This document shows, piece after piece, positions 15,601-24,280 of a stretch of DNA of 34,985 nt (the stretch's first letter is position 1; each line of letters starts with the position of its first letter). The stretch spans positions 1 through 34,985 of the forward strand of contig JAHHIJ010000050.1 of the NCBI GenBank assembly GCA_019358985.1, in the 5' to 3' direction. Origin of the DNA: Tolypothrix brevis GSE-NOS-MK-07-07A (lineage in GTDB: Bacteria; Cyanobacteriota; Cyanobacteriia; Cyanobacteriales; Nostocaceae). The notes beneath the pieces were generated by a model. That model worked only from the letters and a program-made list of their open reading frames with translations, was not told the DNA's origin and ran no database searches. The translations under genes were made by a program, and so were the position numbers.

Positions 15601-16063
15601 TCAATCAAAACTTGACTAGATATTTTTCTTTTCATAAATACAACTTAGTAAAAAGGGTTAATAACACTAATGTTGCTCTACGCTTACTTGCTAAATCAAA
15701 TTGCATTATATCGGAATATACTTAATATATATCAGGACACCATTGCTTATTTTTTAATATAATACATAACTGAGGATAAATTATTTTTTCTTGACAATAA
15801 CTATAATAAATGGTAGATTTACTGACTAATTTATTTAGCCATTATCAACCGAACAACTTTACCACCGAGAGCCTTGAGGTTTGTGTCACAACCTTTACAC
15901 ATGATTTTCATCCTATCTTCACAAAGATTAAATACATTGGTTTGCGGTCATTCTCACTGCGGAGTGATGAAAGGACTATCGCAAATAGGTAATCTTGCTC
16001 AAGAGATGCCTTTTTGAATTAATATAAATAACAATTGAAACACTAAAAATTAGGGGTGACAAA
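15601..16063. other. Gene-poor gap upstream of the PxcA-like gene
   Basis: This AT-rich stretch may include further decayed COP23 sequence at its left end. A 60-codon frame at 15810-15992 (MVDLLTNLFSHYQP...) has no clear ribosome site or family and may be a remnant. No RNA gene is seen. Confidence 0.35.
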
Positions 16064-16915
16064 GTGAAAAAGCAACCAGATTCATCTCCTGAAGAATTTA
16101 AAAAAGTCCAACCTGCCATGAAAAAAACCGGATTTATACCTAGGTCAATTGGCAGAACAATTAATAAAATCAAAAATGATTTTAATCCACAATCAGAGCA
16201 GCAATTTGTTCAAGATTACCGAGTTTCTAGAAATAGAACAATAACGGCAGTAAAATTTTTGGCAATGCTGGTTATCATACCACTTTTAGCGCAAATATTA
16301 TCGAAACAATTAATAATAAGTCCTATATTAGAGCGCCTTAGAGGTGAAAATACACCCGAAATTTTCCTGAACTCGGAAATGGAAGAAGAAGCTCTCAACG
16401 AATTAAAGAGTTTTGAAAGACAACTTAAATTTAACAATTTGGTTCATCAAGCACCGCTGCTTTCTTCTGAGGTAATAGAAGAAAAAGTCAAATATAAAGC
16501 ACTTGAACTTGCCGAAGAATTTATTGGTAAAAGCAATAATGCCATTAGCAATGTTTTTGCTGATTTGATATCACTAATTGCTTTTGGCGTAGTCATCGCT
16601 ACAAGTAAAAGAGAAATTGTGATGGTCAAGTCTTTTATGGATGAAATTGTTTATGGTCTAAGTGATAGCGCTAAGGCTTTTTTAATTATTTTATTCACAG
16701 ATATATTTGTCGGATTCCACTCACCACATGGATGGGAAGTTATTCTAGAAGGATTCTCAGAACATTTAGGTTTACCAGCAAATAGAAGCGTAATATTTTT
16801 ATTTATCGCTACATTTCCTGTGATTTTAGACACGATATTTAAATATTGGATATTCCGCTATCTCAGTCGTTTATCTCCGTCAGCATTAGCTACTTTGAAA
16901 GAAATGGACGAGTAA
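16064..16915 (+). CDS. PxcA/CemA-like proton extrusion protein (short form)
   Basis: This 283-residue protein has about four transmembrane helices (roughly 60-85, 160-180, 203-220, 242-262). It carries the CemA/PxcA family signatures FVGFHSPHGWEVILEG and, at the C terminus, IFRYLSRLSPSALATLKEMDE. PxcA mediates light-dependent proton extrusion at the plasma membrane, and CemA is its chloroplast-envelope relative. This copy is shorter than full-length PxcA (usually above 400 residues) because its N-terminal part is brief, so it is probably a paralogue with a related ion-transport role. The start is GTG at 16064, preceded by AGGGGTGAC, a good ribosome site. It appears monocistronic. Confidence 0.85.
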   Translation: MKKQPDSSPEEFKKVQPAMKKTGFIPRSIGRTINKIKNDFNPQSEQQFVQDYRVSRNRTITAVKFLAMLVIIPLLAQILSKQLIISPILERLRGENTPEIFLNSEMEEEALNELKSFERQLKFNNLVHQAPLLSSEVIEEKVKYKALELAEEFIGKSNNAISNVFADLISLIAFGVVIATSKREIVMVKSFMDEIVYGLSDSAKAFLIILFTDIFVGFHSPHGWEVILEGFSEHLGLPANRSVIFLFIATFPVILDTIFKYWIFRYLSRLSPSALATLKEMDE

Positions 16916-16946
16916 TTAAAAAATATCAATAGACATCTGGCAAAAA

Positions 16947-16971
16947 AGAGACGTAGCAGTGCTACGTCTCT
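16947..16971. repeat. AGAGACGTAGCAGTGCTACG palindrome copy
   Basis: This palindrome copy lies 31 bp after the PxcA-like gene. It is flanked by ATAGACATCTGG on the left and CGCATATTTAAATTGGGTCG on the right, the same context as at 815-900. The fuller repeat unit therefore spans about 16928-17018. Confidence 0.6.
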
Positions 16972-17078
16972 ACAATGGTTCTGGATAACGCATATTTAAA
17001 TTGGGTCGATGTTTAATGTCTAGAAATGAGATAAAAAATATTTTTACAAAAAGATTAGTGCTTAAAGCTTTACAATAC

Positions 17079-17384
17079 CTAAACAATTGAAAAATGCCTA
17101 ACTTCAAATCCCTGCAATCCTTTTGGTTGTTCATACTCAACTACTACACTTTGAACCATAGCAGCAGGTGGTCCAGAATGACACCAGCGAATCATCTCTT
17201 CCACAACATTCTGCGCTCCCTCAAAGACTGCTTCCACGCGATTGTCGGGGAGATTTCGCACCCAGCCGTGCAATCCCAACTGGCTGGCTGTATTGACAGT
17301 GGTGTAGCGATAACCTACTCCTTGAACTCTCCCCGTAACAAATACGTGGGCGCAGATTTGCGGCGATGCTGTAAGACTTTCCAT
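17079..17384 (-). CDS. acyP: Acylphosphatase
   Basis: This 101-residue protein matches the acylphosphatase family in length and motifs. GRVQGVGYR supplies the phosphate loop with catalytic R26, and GWVRNLPDNRVEAVFEG supplies N44. The 18-residue spacing equals that of R23 and N41 in vertebrate acylphosphatase. It hydrolyses acyl phosphates such as carbamoyl or acetyl phosphate in the cytosol. It is divergent from the DUF1823 gene; the 164-bp gap has a direct repeat ATATCTAGTTT about 28 bp apart (17404-17443) that could be regulatory. Confidence 0.93.
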   Translation of the reverse strand: MESLTASPQICAHVFVTGRVQGVGYRYTTVNTASQLGLHGWVRNLPDNRVEAVFEGAQNVVEEMIRWCHSGPPAAMVQSVVVEYEQPKGLQGFEVRHFSIV

Positions 17385-17548
17385 TGGATAACATACTCTT
17401 GACGATATCTAGTTTACCTGCTTTATTGACATAATATCTAGTTTTTTAGTTGAAAAAAGTGATTTTAATCCTAGTCATCATCGTTCACAGCCTTAACTAA
17501 CTATTTTTTCTGGTCATCATTGCCAACGAACAACTAACATTTTTCCTT

Positions 17549-17926
17549 ATGTCTAACCTCCCTCCACTCAATACCGAAACCATTTGGGCAATTCTTAATG
17601 AAGAAATTGATGATGCCGTAGTTAATAAATTGGTATGGCATTACTTAGGCTATCGCTACGACGAAACAACCGGACAATGGGACACTAGTCAAGTGTTACC
17701 AGAATGGCGGGATGAGTATCCAGAACCACCAAATTTTCTTGAAAATCGCCCCCCAACAGTTAAATTGACTCGTTCCATTCCTGCGGAAAACAAACAATTA
17801 TTGAAAGAACAATTAGGGTTCAAAGGTTATAAAATCGGTGAATTTGGACCTCGACAAACTCGGAGAGCGACGGCGGCGAATTGGTTGTTAAGTTACATGC
17901 AACAAACTAACAGTAAATCTGAGTAA
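17549..17926 (+). CDS. DUF1823 family protein
   Basis: This 125-residue soluble protein matches the cyanobacterial/plastid DUF1823 family as I know it. It opens LPPLNTETIWAILNEEIDDA, has LGYRYDETTGQWD in the middle, and ends with a strongly conserved block ENKQLLKEQLGFKGYKIGEF then RQTRRATAANWLL. The function is unknown. Charge and conservation suggest a cytosolic role in photosynthetic organisms. It is monocistronic and divergent from acyP. Confidence 0.85.
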   Translation: MSNLPPLNTETIWAILNEEIDDAVVNKLVWHYLGYRYDETTGQWDTSQVLPEWRDEYPEPPNFLENRPPTVKLTRSIPAENKQLLKEQLGFKGYKIGEFGPRQTRRATAANWLLSYMQQTNSKSE

Positions 17927-18013
17927 TCAACCAGATTCGCAATTTTAAATAAGTAGATGGCTATCAATAAGCGGAATTTTGTAGTCAGCGGTTCTATCCC
18001 TTAAAACTTTGAT

Positions 18014-18033
18014 ATGAGCGGTAAACCGCTCAT
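18014..18033. repeat. 20-bp perfect palindrome ATGAGCGGT/ACCGCTCAT
   Basis: ATGAGCGGTAAACCGCTCAT is almost completely self-complementary. A GAGCGGTAAACCGCTC relative lies near 345-360. It sits about 90 bp after the DUF1823 gene and may terminate it. The rest of 17927-18219 holds one HIP1-like site and no gene. Confidence 0.5.
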
Positions 18034-18219
18034 AACGAGTATTATAAGCTATTAAATGAACAGTTAAGCGATCGCTACAAAAAAATCAAGTATCCCTAAA
18101 ACAAATATATCTAAAGATAGAGGTATTAATTTTGTAATTACTTCGCAAGAGCTATTGGCTTATTTTCAAAAAAATCTGAAAATACGAATAATTACACTTT
18201 CAAAGTAGAAATACTTTTT

Positions 18220-19878
18220 ATGGCTAAACCAATTGAATTTAACTTATTTGCACCATACAACGAAGGAGCAGCGTTAATTGCTTCTTTTTCTGATTGGAAA
18301 GAAATTCCAATGGAAAAAGGTGATGACGGTTATTTTCGTACAACTGTTGAATTAAAAGACGGGGATTATCAATATAAATTCCGCGTTCAGTCAAAATCAT
18401 GGTTTTTTGAACCAGACCAATGGGTGGATGTTACCGACCCTTACGCAACTGATATTGATGAAACAACTGGTAAGGATAACGGTATCGTACGGATTAAAGA
18501 TGGTGAAAGAATTGTTGATACCTATGTGTGGAAACACGACGATAAACCTTTACCTGCTGACCATGAATTAGTTATTTATGAAATGCATATTGCAGACTTT
18601 TCTGGTGGTGAAGATGACCCTTACGCACGAGGAAAGTATAAGCACGTTGTTGAAAAATTAGATTATCTATCTGAATTAGGAATCAATGCTATTGAGTTGA
18701 TGCCACTCAAGGAATATCCTGGTGATTATAGCTGGGGATATAATCCTCGGCACTTCTTTGCTACAGAATCAAGTTATGGTACTACAGATGGATTAAAACG
18801 TTTAATTGACGAGTGTCATGGTAGAGGCATTCGTGTCATTATGGATGGTATTTATAACCACTCAGAAGCATCAAGTCCTTTAACACAAATTGACCACGAT
18901 TATTGGTATCATCACCAACCCCGCGACCCTGATAATAACTGGGGACCTGAGTTTAATTACGAACATTACGACGAGAAATTAGAAACTTATCCTGCTCGTA
19001 AATTTATCGGCGATACGGTACGTTATTGGATTCAGGAATATCATACAGATGGTATTCGTTACGATGCAGCACGGCAAATTGCTAACTACGATTTCATGCA
19101 CTGGATTGTTCAGGAAACGAAAAAAACTGTTAACATGAAGCCTTTTTACAACGTTGCCGAACACATTCCAGAAACTACTAGCATCACCAATGTCGATGGA
19201 CCAATGGATGGGTGCTGGCATGATAGTTTCTATCACTGTATTTTAGAACATATCTGCGGTGATACATTTGATTTAGAGCGCCTCAAAGATGTAATTGACT
19301 GCAAGCGTCAAGGCTTTTTGGGTGCTACAAATGTAGTTAATTATCTCACCAACCACGACCACAATCATGTTATGGTCGAGTTAGGAAATCGTCAAATTAT
19401 TGATGAAGAAGCTTTTAGAAGAGCTAGATTGGGAGTTGCTATTCTCATGACAGCAGTTGGTGTACCTTTGATTTGGATGGGTGAAGAATTTGGCGAGTAC
19501 AAACCCAAATCTCAAGAATCAGCTAAAATCGATTGGACACTGTTAAGTAATGGCTTAAATCGTGGGTTGTTTGATTACTATAAAGGCTTAATTAAGCTGC
19601 GTAAAGACAATCACGCACTCTACACTGAAAATATCGACTTTATCCACGAAAATCCAGAGGCAAAGGTACTAGCTTATAGCCGTTGGAATGATGAAGGTTC
19701 TCGTGTAGTTGTTGTAGCCAATTTCTCAGAAAATTTCTTAGGTGGTTATCACGTTCCTAACTTCCCTAGTGGTGGTACATGGCACGAGTGGACAGGTAAT
19801 TATGATGTCGAAGCTGGTGATGATGGCATTTTGAGTGACTTGGGACCATATGAAGCGAAAGTATTTGTTTGGCAATAA
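18220..19878 (+). CDS. GH13 alpha-amylase family enzyme with N-terminal CBM48-like domain
   Basis: This is a 552-residue protein. Residues 1-95 form an early-set/CBM48-type beta domain (FNLFAPYNEGAALIASFSDW ... DGDYQYKFRV), as in branching and debranching enzymes. The TIM barrel follows with GH13 regions DGIYNH (208-214), GIRYDAARQI with nucleophile D282, NVAEHIP with acid/base E314, and LTNHDHNH with D380. A C-terminal beta domain ends the protein. It acts on alpha-1,4/1,6-glucans such as glycogen. The CBM48 architecture suggests branching-like, isoamylase-like or maltooligosyl-trehalose-related activity, but I cannot choose between them. A strong intrinsic terminator follows at 20103-20134. 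Confidence 0.9.
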   Translation: MAKPIEFNLFAPYNEGAALIASFSDWKEIPMEKGDDGYFRTTVELKDGDYQYKFRVQSKSWFFEPDQWVDVTDPYATDIDETTGKDNGIVRIKDGERIVDTYVWKHDDKPLPADHELVIYEMHIADFSGGEDDPYARGKYKHVVEKLDYLSELGINAIELMPLKEYPGDYSWGYNPRHFFATESSYGTTDGLKRLIDECHGRGIRVIMDGIYNHSEASSPLTQIDHDYWYHHQPRDPDNNWGPEFNYEHYDEKLETYPARKFIGDTVRYWIQEYHTDGIRYDAARQIANYDFMHWIVQETKKTVNMKPFYNVAEHIPETTSITNVDGPMDGCWHDSFYHCILEHICGDTFDLERLKDVIDCKRQGFLGATNVVNYLTNHDHNHVMVELGNRQIIDEEAFRRARLGVAILMTAVGVPLIWMGEEFGEYKPKSQESAKIDWTLLSNGLNRGLFDYYKGLIKLRKDNHALYTENIDFIHENPEAKVLAYSRWNDEGSRVVVVANFSENFLGGYHVPNFPSGGTWHEWTGNYDVEAGDDGILSDLGPYEAKVFVWQ

Positions 19879-19975
19879 TGCGGTAGTAACGCTTTGCGGA
19901 AGTCACTCATTCAAAAGTAATATGGAGTAAGCTTTTTAGGGATTGAGAATGGTTGGTTTATTTACGCCGTGCTGT

Positions 19976-20089
19976 ACTAGTGGTCTGTCAATTTTGTTTT
20001 GAGGGGTTTTTGGTAGTGCGGGCATCTTGCCCGCGTGAGCGAGACGCTCACACTACAGTCCATCATTTTTATATTGACAGACTACTAGT
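19976..20089. mobile_element. 114-bp MITE with 16-bp inverted ends and nested hairpins
   Basis: ACTAGTGGTCTGTCAA at the left pairs with TTGACAGACTACTAGT at the right (one mismatch). Between them, GTAGTG and CACTAC enclose two small hairpins, CGGGCA/TGCCCG and TGAGCG/CGCTCA, so the element can fold as a cloverleaf. It is non-coding. The ends contain CTAG, which could be a target duplication. Confidence 0.75.
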
Positions 20090-20102
20090 TAGATAATAAG
20101 GA

Positions 20103-20134
20103 AAAAAGAGGGGAAATATTTCTCCCCTTTTTTT
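20103..20134 (+). terminator. Intrinsic terminator after the GH13 gene
   Basis: AAAAAGAGGGGA, a short loop, then TCCCC and seven or more T form a stem of about 10 bp including A-T pairs. It lies 225 bp after the GH13 stop, beyond the MITE. The A-rich left side would also let it work in the other direction. Confidence 0.7.
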
Positions 20135-20360
20135 GTTAATTTATATTACAAATATTGTTTATATGTGAATGAATTAAGATATATATTTTTTATTTGTAAA
20201 TAAGTTTTGTTTTAAAATATCCATATGAATTTCGATGCTCATGTCATGTTTGGTTTACCGAACATATTTTAAAGACGTTCCACGGTCACGTCTCTACGAT
20301 GATTGCAGTGTTTTTATGACTGTTAACATAATATGTAGCGCAAATTACGAAATAACCCTC

Positions 20361-21407
20361 ATGCACAACAAGTTATTTAACACTAACATTAAAAGTTCAC
20401 ACGTTTTATTGACTCCAAATGATCTAAAGACAAAATTACCTTTAACAAAGTCGGCTGAAGAGAGTGTTTTAAAATTTAGGCAGGAAATCGGACATATTCT
20501 TGATTTTCAAGACAGGCGAAAATTTATCGTAGTTGGTCCATGCTCAATCCATGATACTAAAGCTGCGATCGCTTATTCTGAAAAACTAAAAACTCTGGCT
20601 AAAAAAGTCCAAGATAAACTCCTGCTAGTCATGCGGGTTTACTTTGAAAAACCCAGAACAACAGTGGGATGGAAAGGATTAATTAACGATCCTGATATGG
20701 ATGATTCTTTCCATGTAGAAAAGGGTTTAGTAATGGCACGTACCCTACTATTACAAATTACTGAACTCGGATTACCCGCCGGCACAGAAGCGCTCGATCC
20801 CATTATACCGCAGTACATTAGCGAATTGATTTCTTGGTCGGCAATTGGCGCACGCACCACAGAATCACAAACCCACCGCGAAATGGCAAGCGGACTTTCC
20901 ATGCCTGTAGGTTTCAAAAACGGCACTGATGGTAATATTCAAGTGGCTTTAAATGCCTTGGAATCAGCTCAAAGTCCACACCATTTTCTCGGAATTAATC
21001 ATAAAGGACAAGTTAGCATATTTCAAACTAAAGGAAATGCCTATGGTCATGTTATTTTACGTGGCGGTAACGGTCAACCTAACTACGATGCTGCGAATGT
21101 CCAACAAGTGGAACATAAATTAAAAACAGCAGGTTTATCACCCAGAATTGTCATCGACTGTAGTCACGGTAATTCAAATAAAGACTACAGATTGCAACCT
21201 AAGGTTTTAGAGAATGTTATTCAACAAATCGTTGATGGCAATACTTCAATTGTCGGTATGATGTTGGAATCGAATTTATATGAAGGAAGTCAATCAATTT
21301 CTTCTCAATCAGAAGAATTAAAATATGGCGTTTCTGTGACTGACAAATGTATTGGCTGGGAAGAAACAGAACAAATTATTTTGGCGGCACACGCAAAGCT
21401 AAAGTAA
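20361..21407 (+). CDS. aroG: DAHP synthase, class I-alpha (AroG/F/H type)
   Basis: This 348-residue 3-deoxy-D-arabino-heptulosonate-7-phosphate synthase catalyses the first step of the shikimate pathway, from phosphoenolpyruvate and erythrose 4-phosphate. The I-alpha signatures are present: VVGPCSIHD with C61, YFEKPRTTVGWKG, GARTTESQTHR, DCSHGNSNK with H269, MLESN with E303, and VTDKCIGW with D328. These correspond to the E. coli AroG metal ligands C61, H268, E302 and D326. The frame is open upstream to 20235, but I chose the ATG at 20361 because MHNKLF matches the family start and the upstream part covers a repeat. A second, unrelated-class DAHP synthase lies at 26774. The intermediate regulation by Tyr or Phe cannot be read. 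Confidence 0.92.
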   Translation: MHNKLFNTNIKSSHVLLTPNDLKTKLPLTKSAEESVLKFRQEIGHILDFQDRRKFIVVGPCSIHDTKAAIAYSEKLKTLAKKVQDKLLLVMRVYFEKPRTTVGWKGLINDPDMDDSFHVEKGLVMARTLLLQITELGLPAGTEALDPIIPQYISELISWSAIGARTTESQTHREMASGLSMPVGFKNGTDGNIQVALNALESAQSPHHFLGINHKGQVSIFQTKGNAYGHVILRGGNGQPNYDAANVQQVEHKLKTAGLSPRIVIDCSHGNSNKDYRLQPKVLENVIQQIVDGNTSIVGMMLESNLYEGSQSISSQSEELKYGVSVTDKCIGWEETEQIILAAHAKLK

Positions 21408-21423
21408 AGGGGTAGCGACAAAT

Positions 21424-21452
21424 GCAGAGACGTTCCGGCGGAACGTCTCTAC
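21424..21452. repeat. AGAGACGTTCC/GGAACGTCTCT hairpin
   Basis: A copy of the GTAGAGACGTTCC palindrome lies 17 bp after the DAHP synthase stop and is well placed as terminator. An eroded relative at 20273-20295 (AGACGTTCCACGG...CGTCTCT) lies upstream of the same gene. Confidence 0.65.
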
Positions 21453-21485
21453 TGTGTATTGATACCGAGTTGCGTCATAGATATC

Positions 21486-21554
21486 ACCTCACCCCCTACC
21501 CCCTCTCCTTAACAAGGAGAGGGGAGATAAAGCATAGCTTTGTCGGGGTGAGGT
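21486..21554. repeat. CCTCACCCC...GGGGTGAGG double hairpin
   Basis: ACCTCACCCC pairs with GGGGTGAGGT. The interior contains CCCTCTCCTT/AAGGAGAGGG, giving a nested hairpin common between cyanobacterial genes. It lies between convergent aroG and cphA2 and may terminate both. Confidence 0.65.
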
Positions 21555-21578
21555 TATGATGTGCAACCTGGTATGAAA

Positions 21579-23489
21579 TTACAAAATTGTGCCGATTTCT
21601 TTCAAATAAACTCGTGTAAACGGTTCATCTATTCCCAAGTTGTACTCTTCAATCAAACCTTTGCGACGAATAGAAACGGTGTCTCCTTTCTTAATCACCA
21701 CAGTAGAACCGTCGAAGACATCTCGTGTGAGAATCATCTCGGTTTCTGTGGGATTATTTAGAACTACCATGTTACTTCCTTGGTAAAACATGCCTTCATT
21801 TTCCCAAGTTTCTTCATCGTATTCGGCAATGAGTAAATCAAGTTTAGGATTACGCAACAAACTTAAAATGTTACTGTTGTAATCCTTATTGAAGATTTTT
21901 TTCGACCGATTCACAAAAACTGCATTTTGACAAACAGCACCGATTGTCCAATCAGGATGTTGCAAAAGTATATGATCAATGGTTTCTTGAAGTTCAGAAA
22001 CTGTGATTTTATTAAAGGTGAGAATTGGTATTCTCGCATCTGTACCCGACTCAAAGAAGGTTTCTAAAATATGAGAAGGTACATCAACGCTTTCACCAAC
22101 AGCAGGATTTAAATGCATTAAAATTCCAGGTGCGGCGTTGATTTCTAAAATCGCAAAGTTACCCTCTTTCCAAGATTTATCAAGACTTGGAGTAATGACA
22201 TCAATGCCTAAACAAGTTAATCGAAAGTGTTGGGCAATATCTTGCGCCAATATTATATTGTCATCGTGAACTGTGCGCGTGGCATCAATGCTGACACCTC
22301 CCGCCGAAAGATTGGCGACTTTGCGAAGATAAACTGTGCGATCTTTTTCGATTACGCTGTCTAACGATAAACGCTGTTCGTCTAAGTACAGTTCCATCGC
22401 TTCATCGCTTTGAATTTTGCTCATTGGGGAAGTCGGTGTATCCAAACGAGCGGGTTTTCGATTTTCATCGCGAATTAACTCACTGATGGTGGAGTTGCCA
22501 TCACCGACAACTGATGCGGGACGACGTTCGGTAGCAGCGACAAATTTACCATTGACGCACAATAAGCGAAAATCTGCGCCGGAAATGCTTTTTTCTATGA
22601 TAATCCGCGTTGGCTCGTTTTCGCTTATAGCTTGGAGCGATCGCTCAAAAGCCGATTCTAATTCTCTAGAGTCTTGGACATCAGCCGTTACGCCAATTCC
22701 TTTATGACCAACAACGGGTTTGACTGCTACTGGGTAGCCAATTTCTTTGGCTACACCTAAAGCTTCTCTTTGAGTAGTGACGATATCGCCTTGAGGTACG
22801 GGGAAACCTAAGGTGTTTAAAAATGCTTTGCAGTCATCTTTACGGGTAGTGAAATCCGAATCTAGATGAGCATCACAATCAAATGTGGTAGCTACACCGC
22901 GAACTTGTTTTTTGCCGTAACCATATTGCATCAATCCTTCTTCCCACAGATAGAAGCTAGGAATACCTTTTTCGTATGCGTTGCGTAATAAGGTGTATAC
23001 TGTGGGACCACCGTAAACAGATTGGCGAAATCTGTTTTGTAGCGATCGCATTTGCTCTTCAAAAACAACTTCTTCCTTTTGGGTAATTGCTTCAAACCAA
23101 TCCCAAACGAAGTAAAGTATGGATCTGGTGGTGCGTTCGTGCAGCGATTGCACGCTGATTTTTTTGTAATTCGCGTATGGTTTTACACTCCAACGATTGA
23201 GGTGCAAACCCATATCCAGTTTGCCGACTTCTGCGAAAGTGCGAGCAAATAAATCGGCATGGGAATTGTATGTTTGCTCTTTTATCTGTGGGTAGCGGAT
23301 GCCAATAATTGATACATACTCCTCAATGGGTAAAGGCTGTTTATATTCTGTCAGCGCAAAACTAAATACTAGCGCTCCTGTTTCCAAATACGGATTTGCT
23401 CCGGTGTAATGCTTGAAGTTGAAAACGTCGAAAACGTCTGTTTTTCTGGCATTGACGCGAACTGCATCGGTGATTTTCTCTTGAATCAT
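21579..23489 (-). CDS. cphA2: CphA2-type cyanophycin synthetase
   Basis: This 636-residue protein is homologous to the front two thirds of cyanophycin synthetase. It has the N-terminal domain (1 to about 210), an ATP-grasp domain (about 212-478) with VAVKPVVGHKGIGV (K257), IIIEKSISGADFR and ILEINAAPG (E449, N451), and a shortened C-terminal region. The Mur-ligase P-loop (GTxGKT type) present in CphA1 is absent. CphA1 is about 870-900 residues, so this is not a random truncation but fits CphA2, known from N2-fixing cyanobacteria. CphA2 polymerises beta-aspartyl-arginine dipeptides using one ATP-grasp site. AAGGATATATAAATCA precedes the ATG. cphB follows at 24534 in divergent orientation, which fits dipeptide recycling. 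Confidence 0.88.
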   Translation of the reverse strand: MIQEKITDAVRVNARKTDVFDVFNFKHYTGANPYLETGALVFSFALTEYKQPLPIEEYVSIIGIRYPQIKEQTYNSHADLFARTFAEVGKLDMGLHLNRWSVKPYANYKKISVQSLHERTTRSILYFVWDWFEAITQKEEVVFEEQMRSLQNRFRQSVYGGPTVYTLLRNAYEKGIPSFYLWEEGLMQYGYGKKQVRGVATTFDCDAHLDSDFTTRKDDCKAFLNTLGFPVPQGDIVTTQREALGVAKEIGYPVAVKPVVGHKGIGVTADVQDSRELESAFERSLQAISENEPTRIIIEKSISGADFRLLCVNGKFVAATERRPASVVGDGNSTISELIRDENRKPARLDTPTSPMSKIQSDEAMELYLDEQRLSLDSVIEKDRTVYLRKVANLSAGGVSIDATRTVHDDNIILAQDIAQHFRLTCLGIDVITPSLDKSWKEGNFAILEINAAPGILMHLNPAVGESVDVPSHILETFFESGTDARIPILTFNKITVSELQETIDHILLQHPDWTIGAVCQNAVFVNRSKKIFNKDYNSNILSLLRNPKLDLLIAEYDEETWENEGMFYQGSNMVVLNNPTETEMILTRDVFDGSTVVIKKGDTVSIRRKGLIEEYNLGIDEPFTRVYLKEIGTIL

Positions 23490-23998
23490 TGATTTATATA
23501 TCCTTGGCTAAACACCCTTCAATTCAGTACTTCTGAGCTATGAATAAATCACTTCACCCAAATTGGGTATTTACATTTTCCCAAATTCATGATATTTACC
23601 TGGGTTTACTTAGACTTTATAACTGTTTGATTGTAGTGAAATTATTCCCTAACCGTGTTTTGAGAGCGTTAGCCTAGCTTCCCGTAGGTATCGCTTGTCT
23701 TTAACTCAAAAAGAAAACTCAATATTTATGCTAGCATAATCTATCATTTATACCATAATTTAAAAACTATGGTATAAATGATAGACCATTTTTTTTACCA
23801 CGCAATGCACAATCGAAGAGGGGGAAAGGGTAAAGGAAAAAAGGGGAAAGGGTAAGAAATATAGAGTCAGAGTGAAGCTTTAAGGAAGACTTTTTAATTA
23901 TCCATTGCCAAATCTATAACCTTTGAAAGGTGCAGTTTACACCTCATATTGTTTATAAATAGTGAGTTATAAAAGAAAAATTTAGGAGACAGCCGAGA
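23490..23998. other. Divergent cphA2 / small-ORF intergenic region
   Basis: No gene is visible in this 509-bp gap. It holds a repeat-like GCGTTAGCCTAGCTTCCCGT word near 23668, a perfect 18-bp inverted repeat at 23740-23785, and a purine-rich G-run tract at 23816-23860. Promoters for cphA2 and the small ORF must lie here. Confidence 0.5.
23740..23785. promoter_or_regulatory. Perfect 18-bp inverted repeat upstream of cphA2
   Basis: TCTATCATTTATACCATA (23740-23757) is exactly inverted at 23768-23785 across a 10-base loop. A run of eight T follows shortly on the plus strand. It may be a terminator-like hairpin or an operator. It is unlike the GTAGAGACG repeats in the window. Confidence 0.5.
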
Positions 23999-24202
23999 AT
24001 GAATGGCACAAAAGCTGCTCTTAGAAATGAAATTCGACAACTTGCCGAAGAAGCATTTCATAGCAAACTTATTTCCGGTTATGGTGATGGTGCAGACAGC
24101 GACGAGTTCCAGATTTTATTCGAGGGCAAACCTAGACATTTCCCACTGCAAGAGGCACGTTCTTTCTTAAACGACTTGCTTCTTAGTGGTTCTATTAAGT
24201 AG
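23999..24202 (+). CDS. Small hypothetical protein between cphA2 and cphB
   Basis: This is a 67-residue acidic soluble protein (MNGTKAALRNEIRQLAEEAF ... LNDLLLSGSIK), with no membrane segment or cysteine. TTAGGAGACAGCCGAGA precedes the ATG, a good ribosome site that supports real translation. I do not recognise a family. The sequence suggests a helix (residues 3-22), a short beta part (EFQILFEGKPRHF), then another helix. It is co-directional with cphB, 331 bp downstream, but a repeat pair lies between, so separate transcription is likely. Its position beside cyanophycin genes hints at a link. Confidence 0.65.
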   Translation: MNGTKAALRNEIRQLAEEAFHSKLISGYGDGADSDEFQILFEGKPRHFPLQEARSFLNDLLLSGSIK

Positions 24203-24236
24203 AACTTTTTTACACAATTTAAGGTGCATCTTATCA

Positions 24237-24278
24237 CATCTGACTGCCGATTCGCTGAATGCGATCGCCAGTCAGATG
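24237..24278 (+). terminator. CATCTGACTG/CAGTCAGATG hairpin
   Basis: A 10-bp perfect stem (24237-24246 with 24269-24278) encloses a HIP1-like site and lies 35 bp after the small ORF. It lacks a T run, so it is a possible rather than clear terminator. Confidence 0.4.
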
Positions 24279-24280
24279 TC

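Noticed and set aside
15810-15992. 60-codon frame MVDLLTNLFSHYQP...
   Set aside because: No family known, no ribosome site, and a TTGACA and TATAAT only five bases apart. I leave it as a possible remnant.
20235-20360. N-terminal extension of the class I-alpha DAHP synthase
   Set aside because: It crosses a dispersed hairpin (20273-20295), and the residues do not look like the family's start; the ATG at 20361 does.
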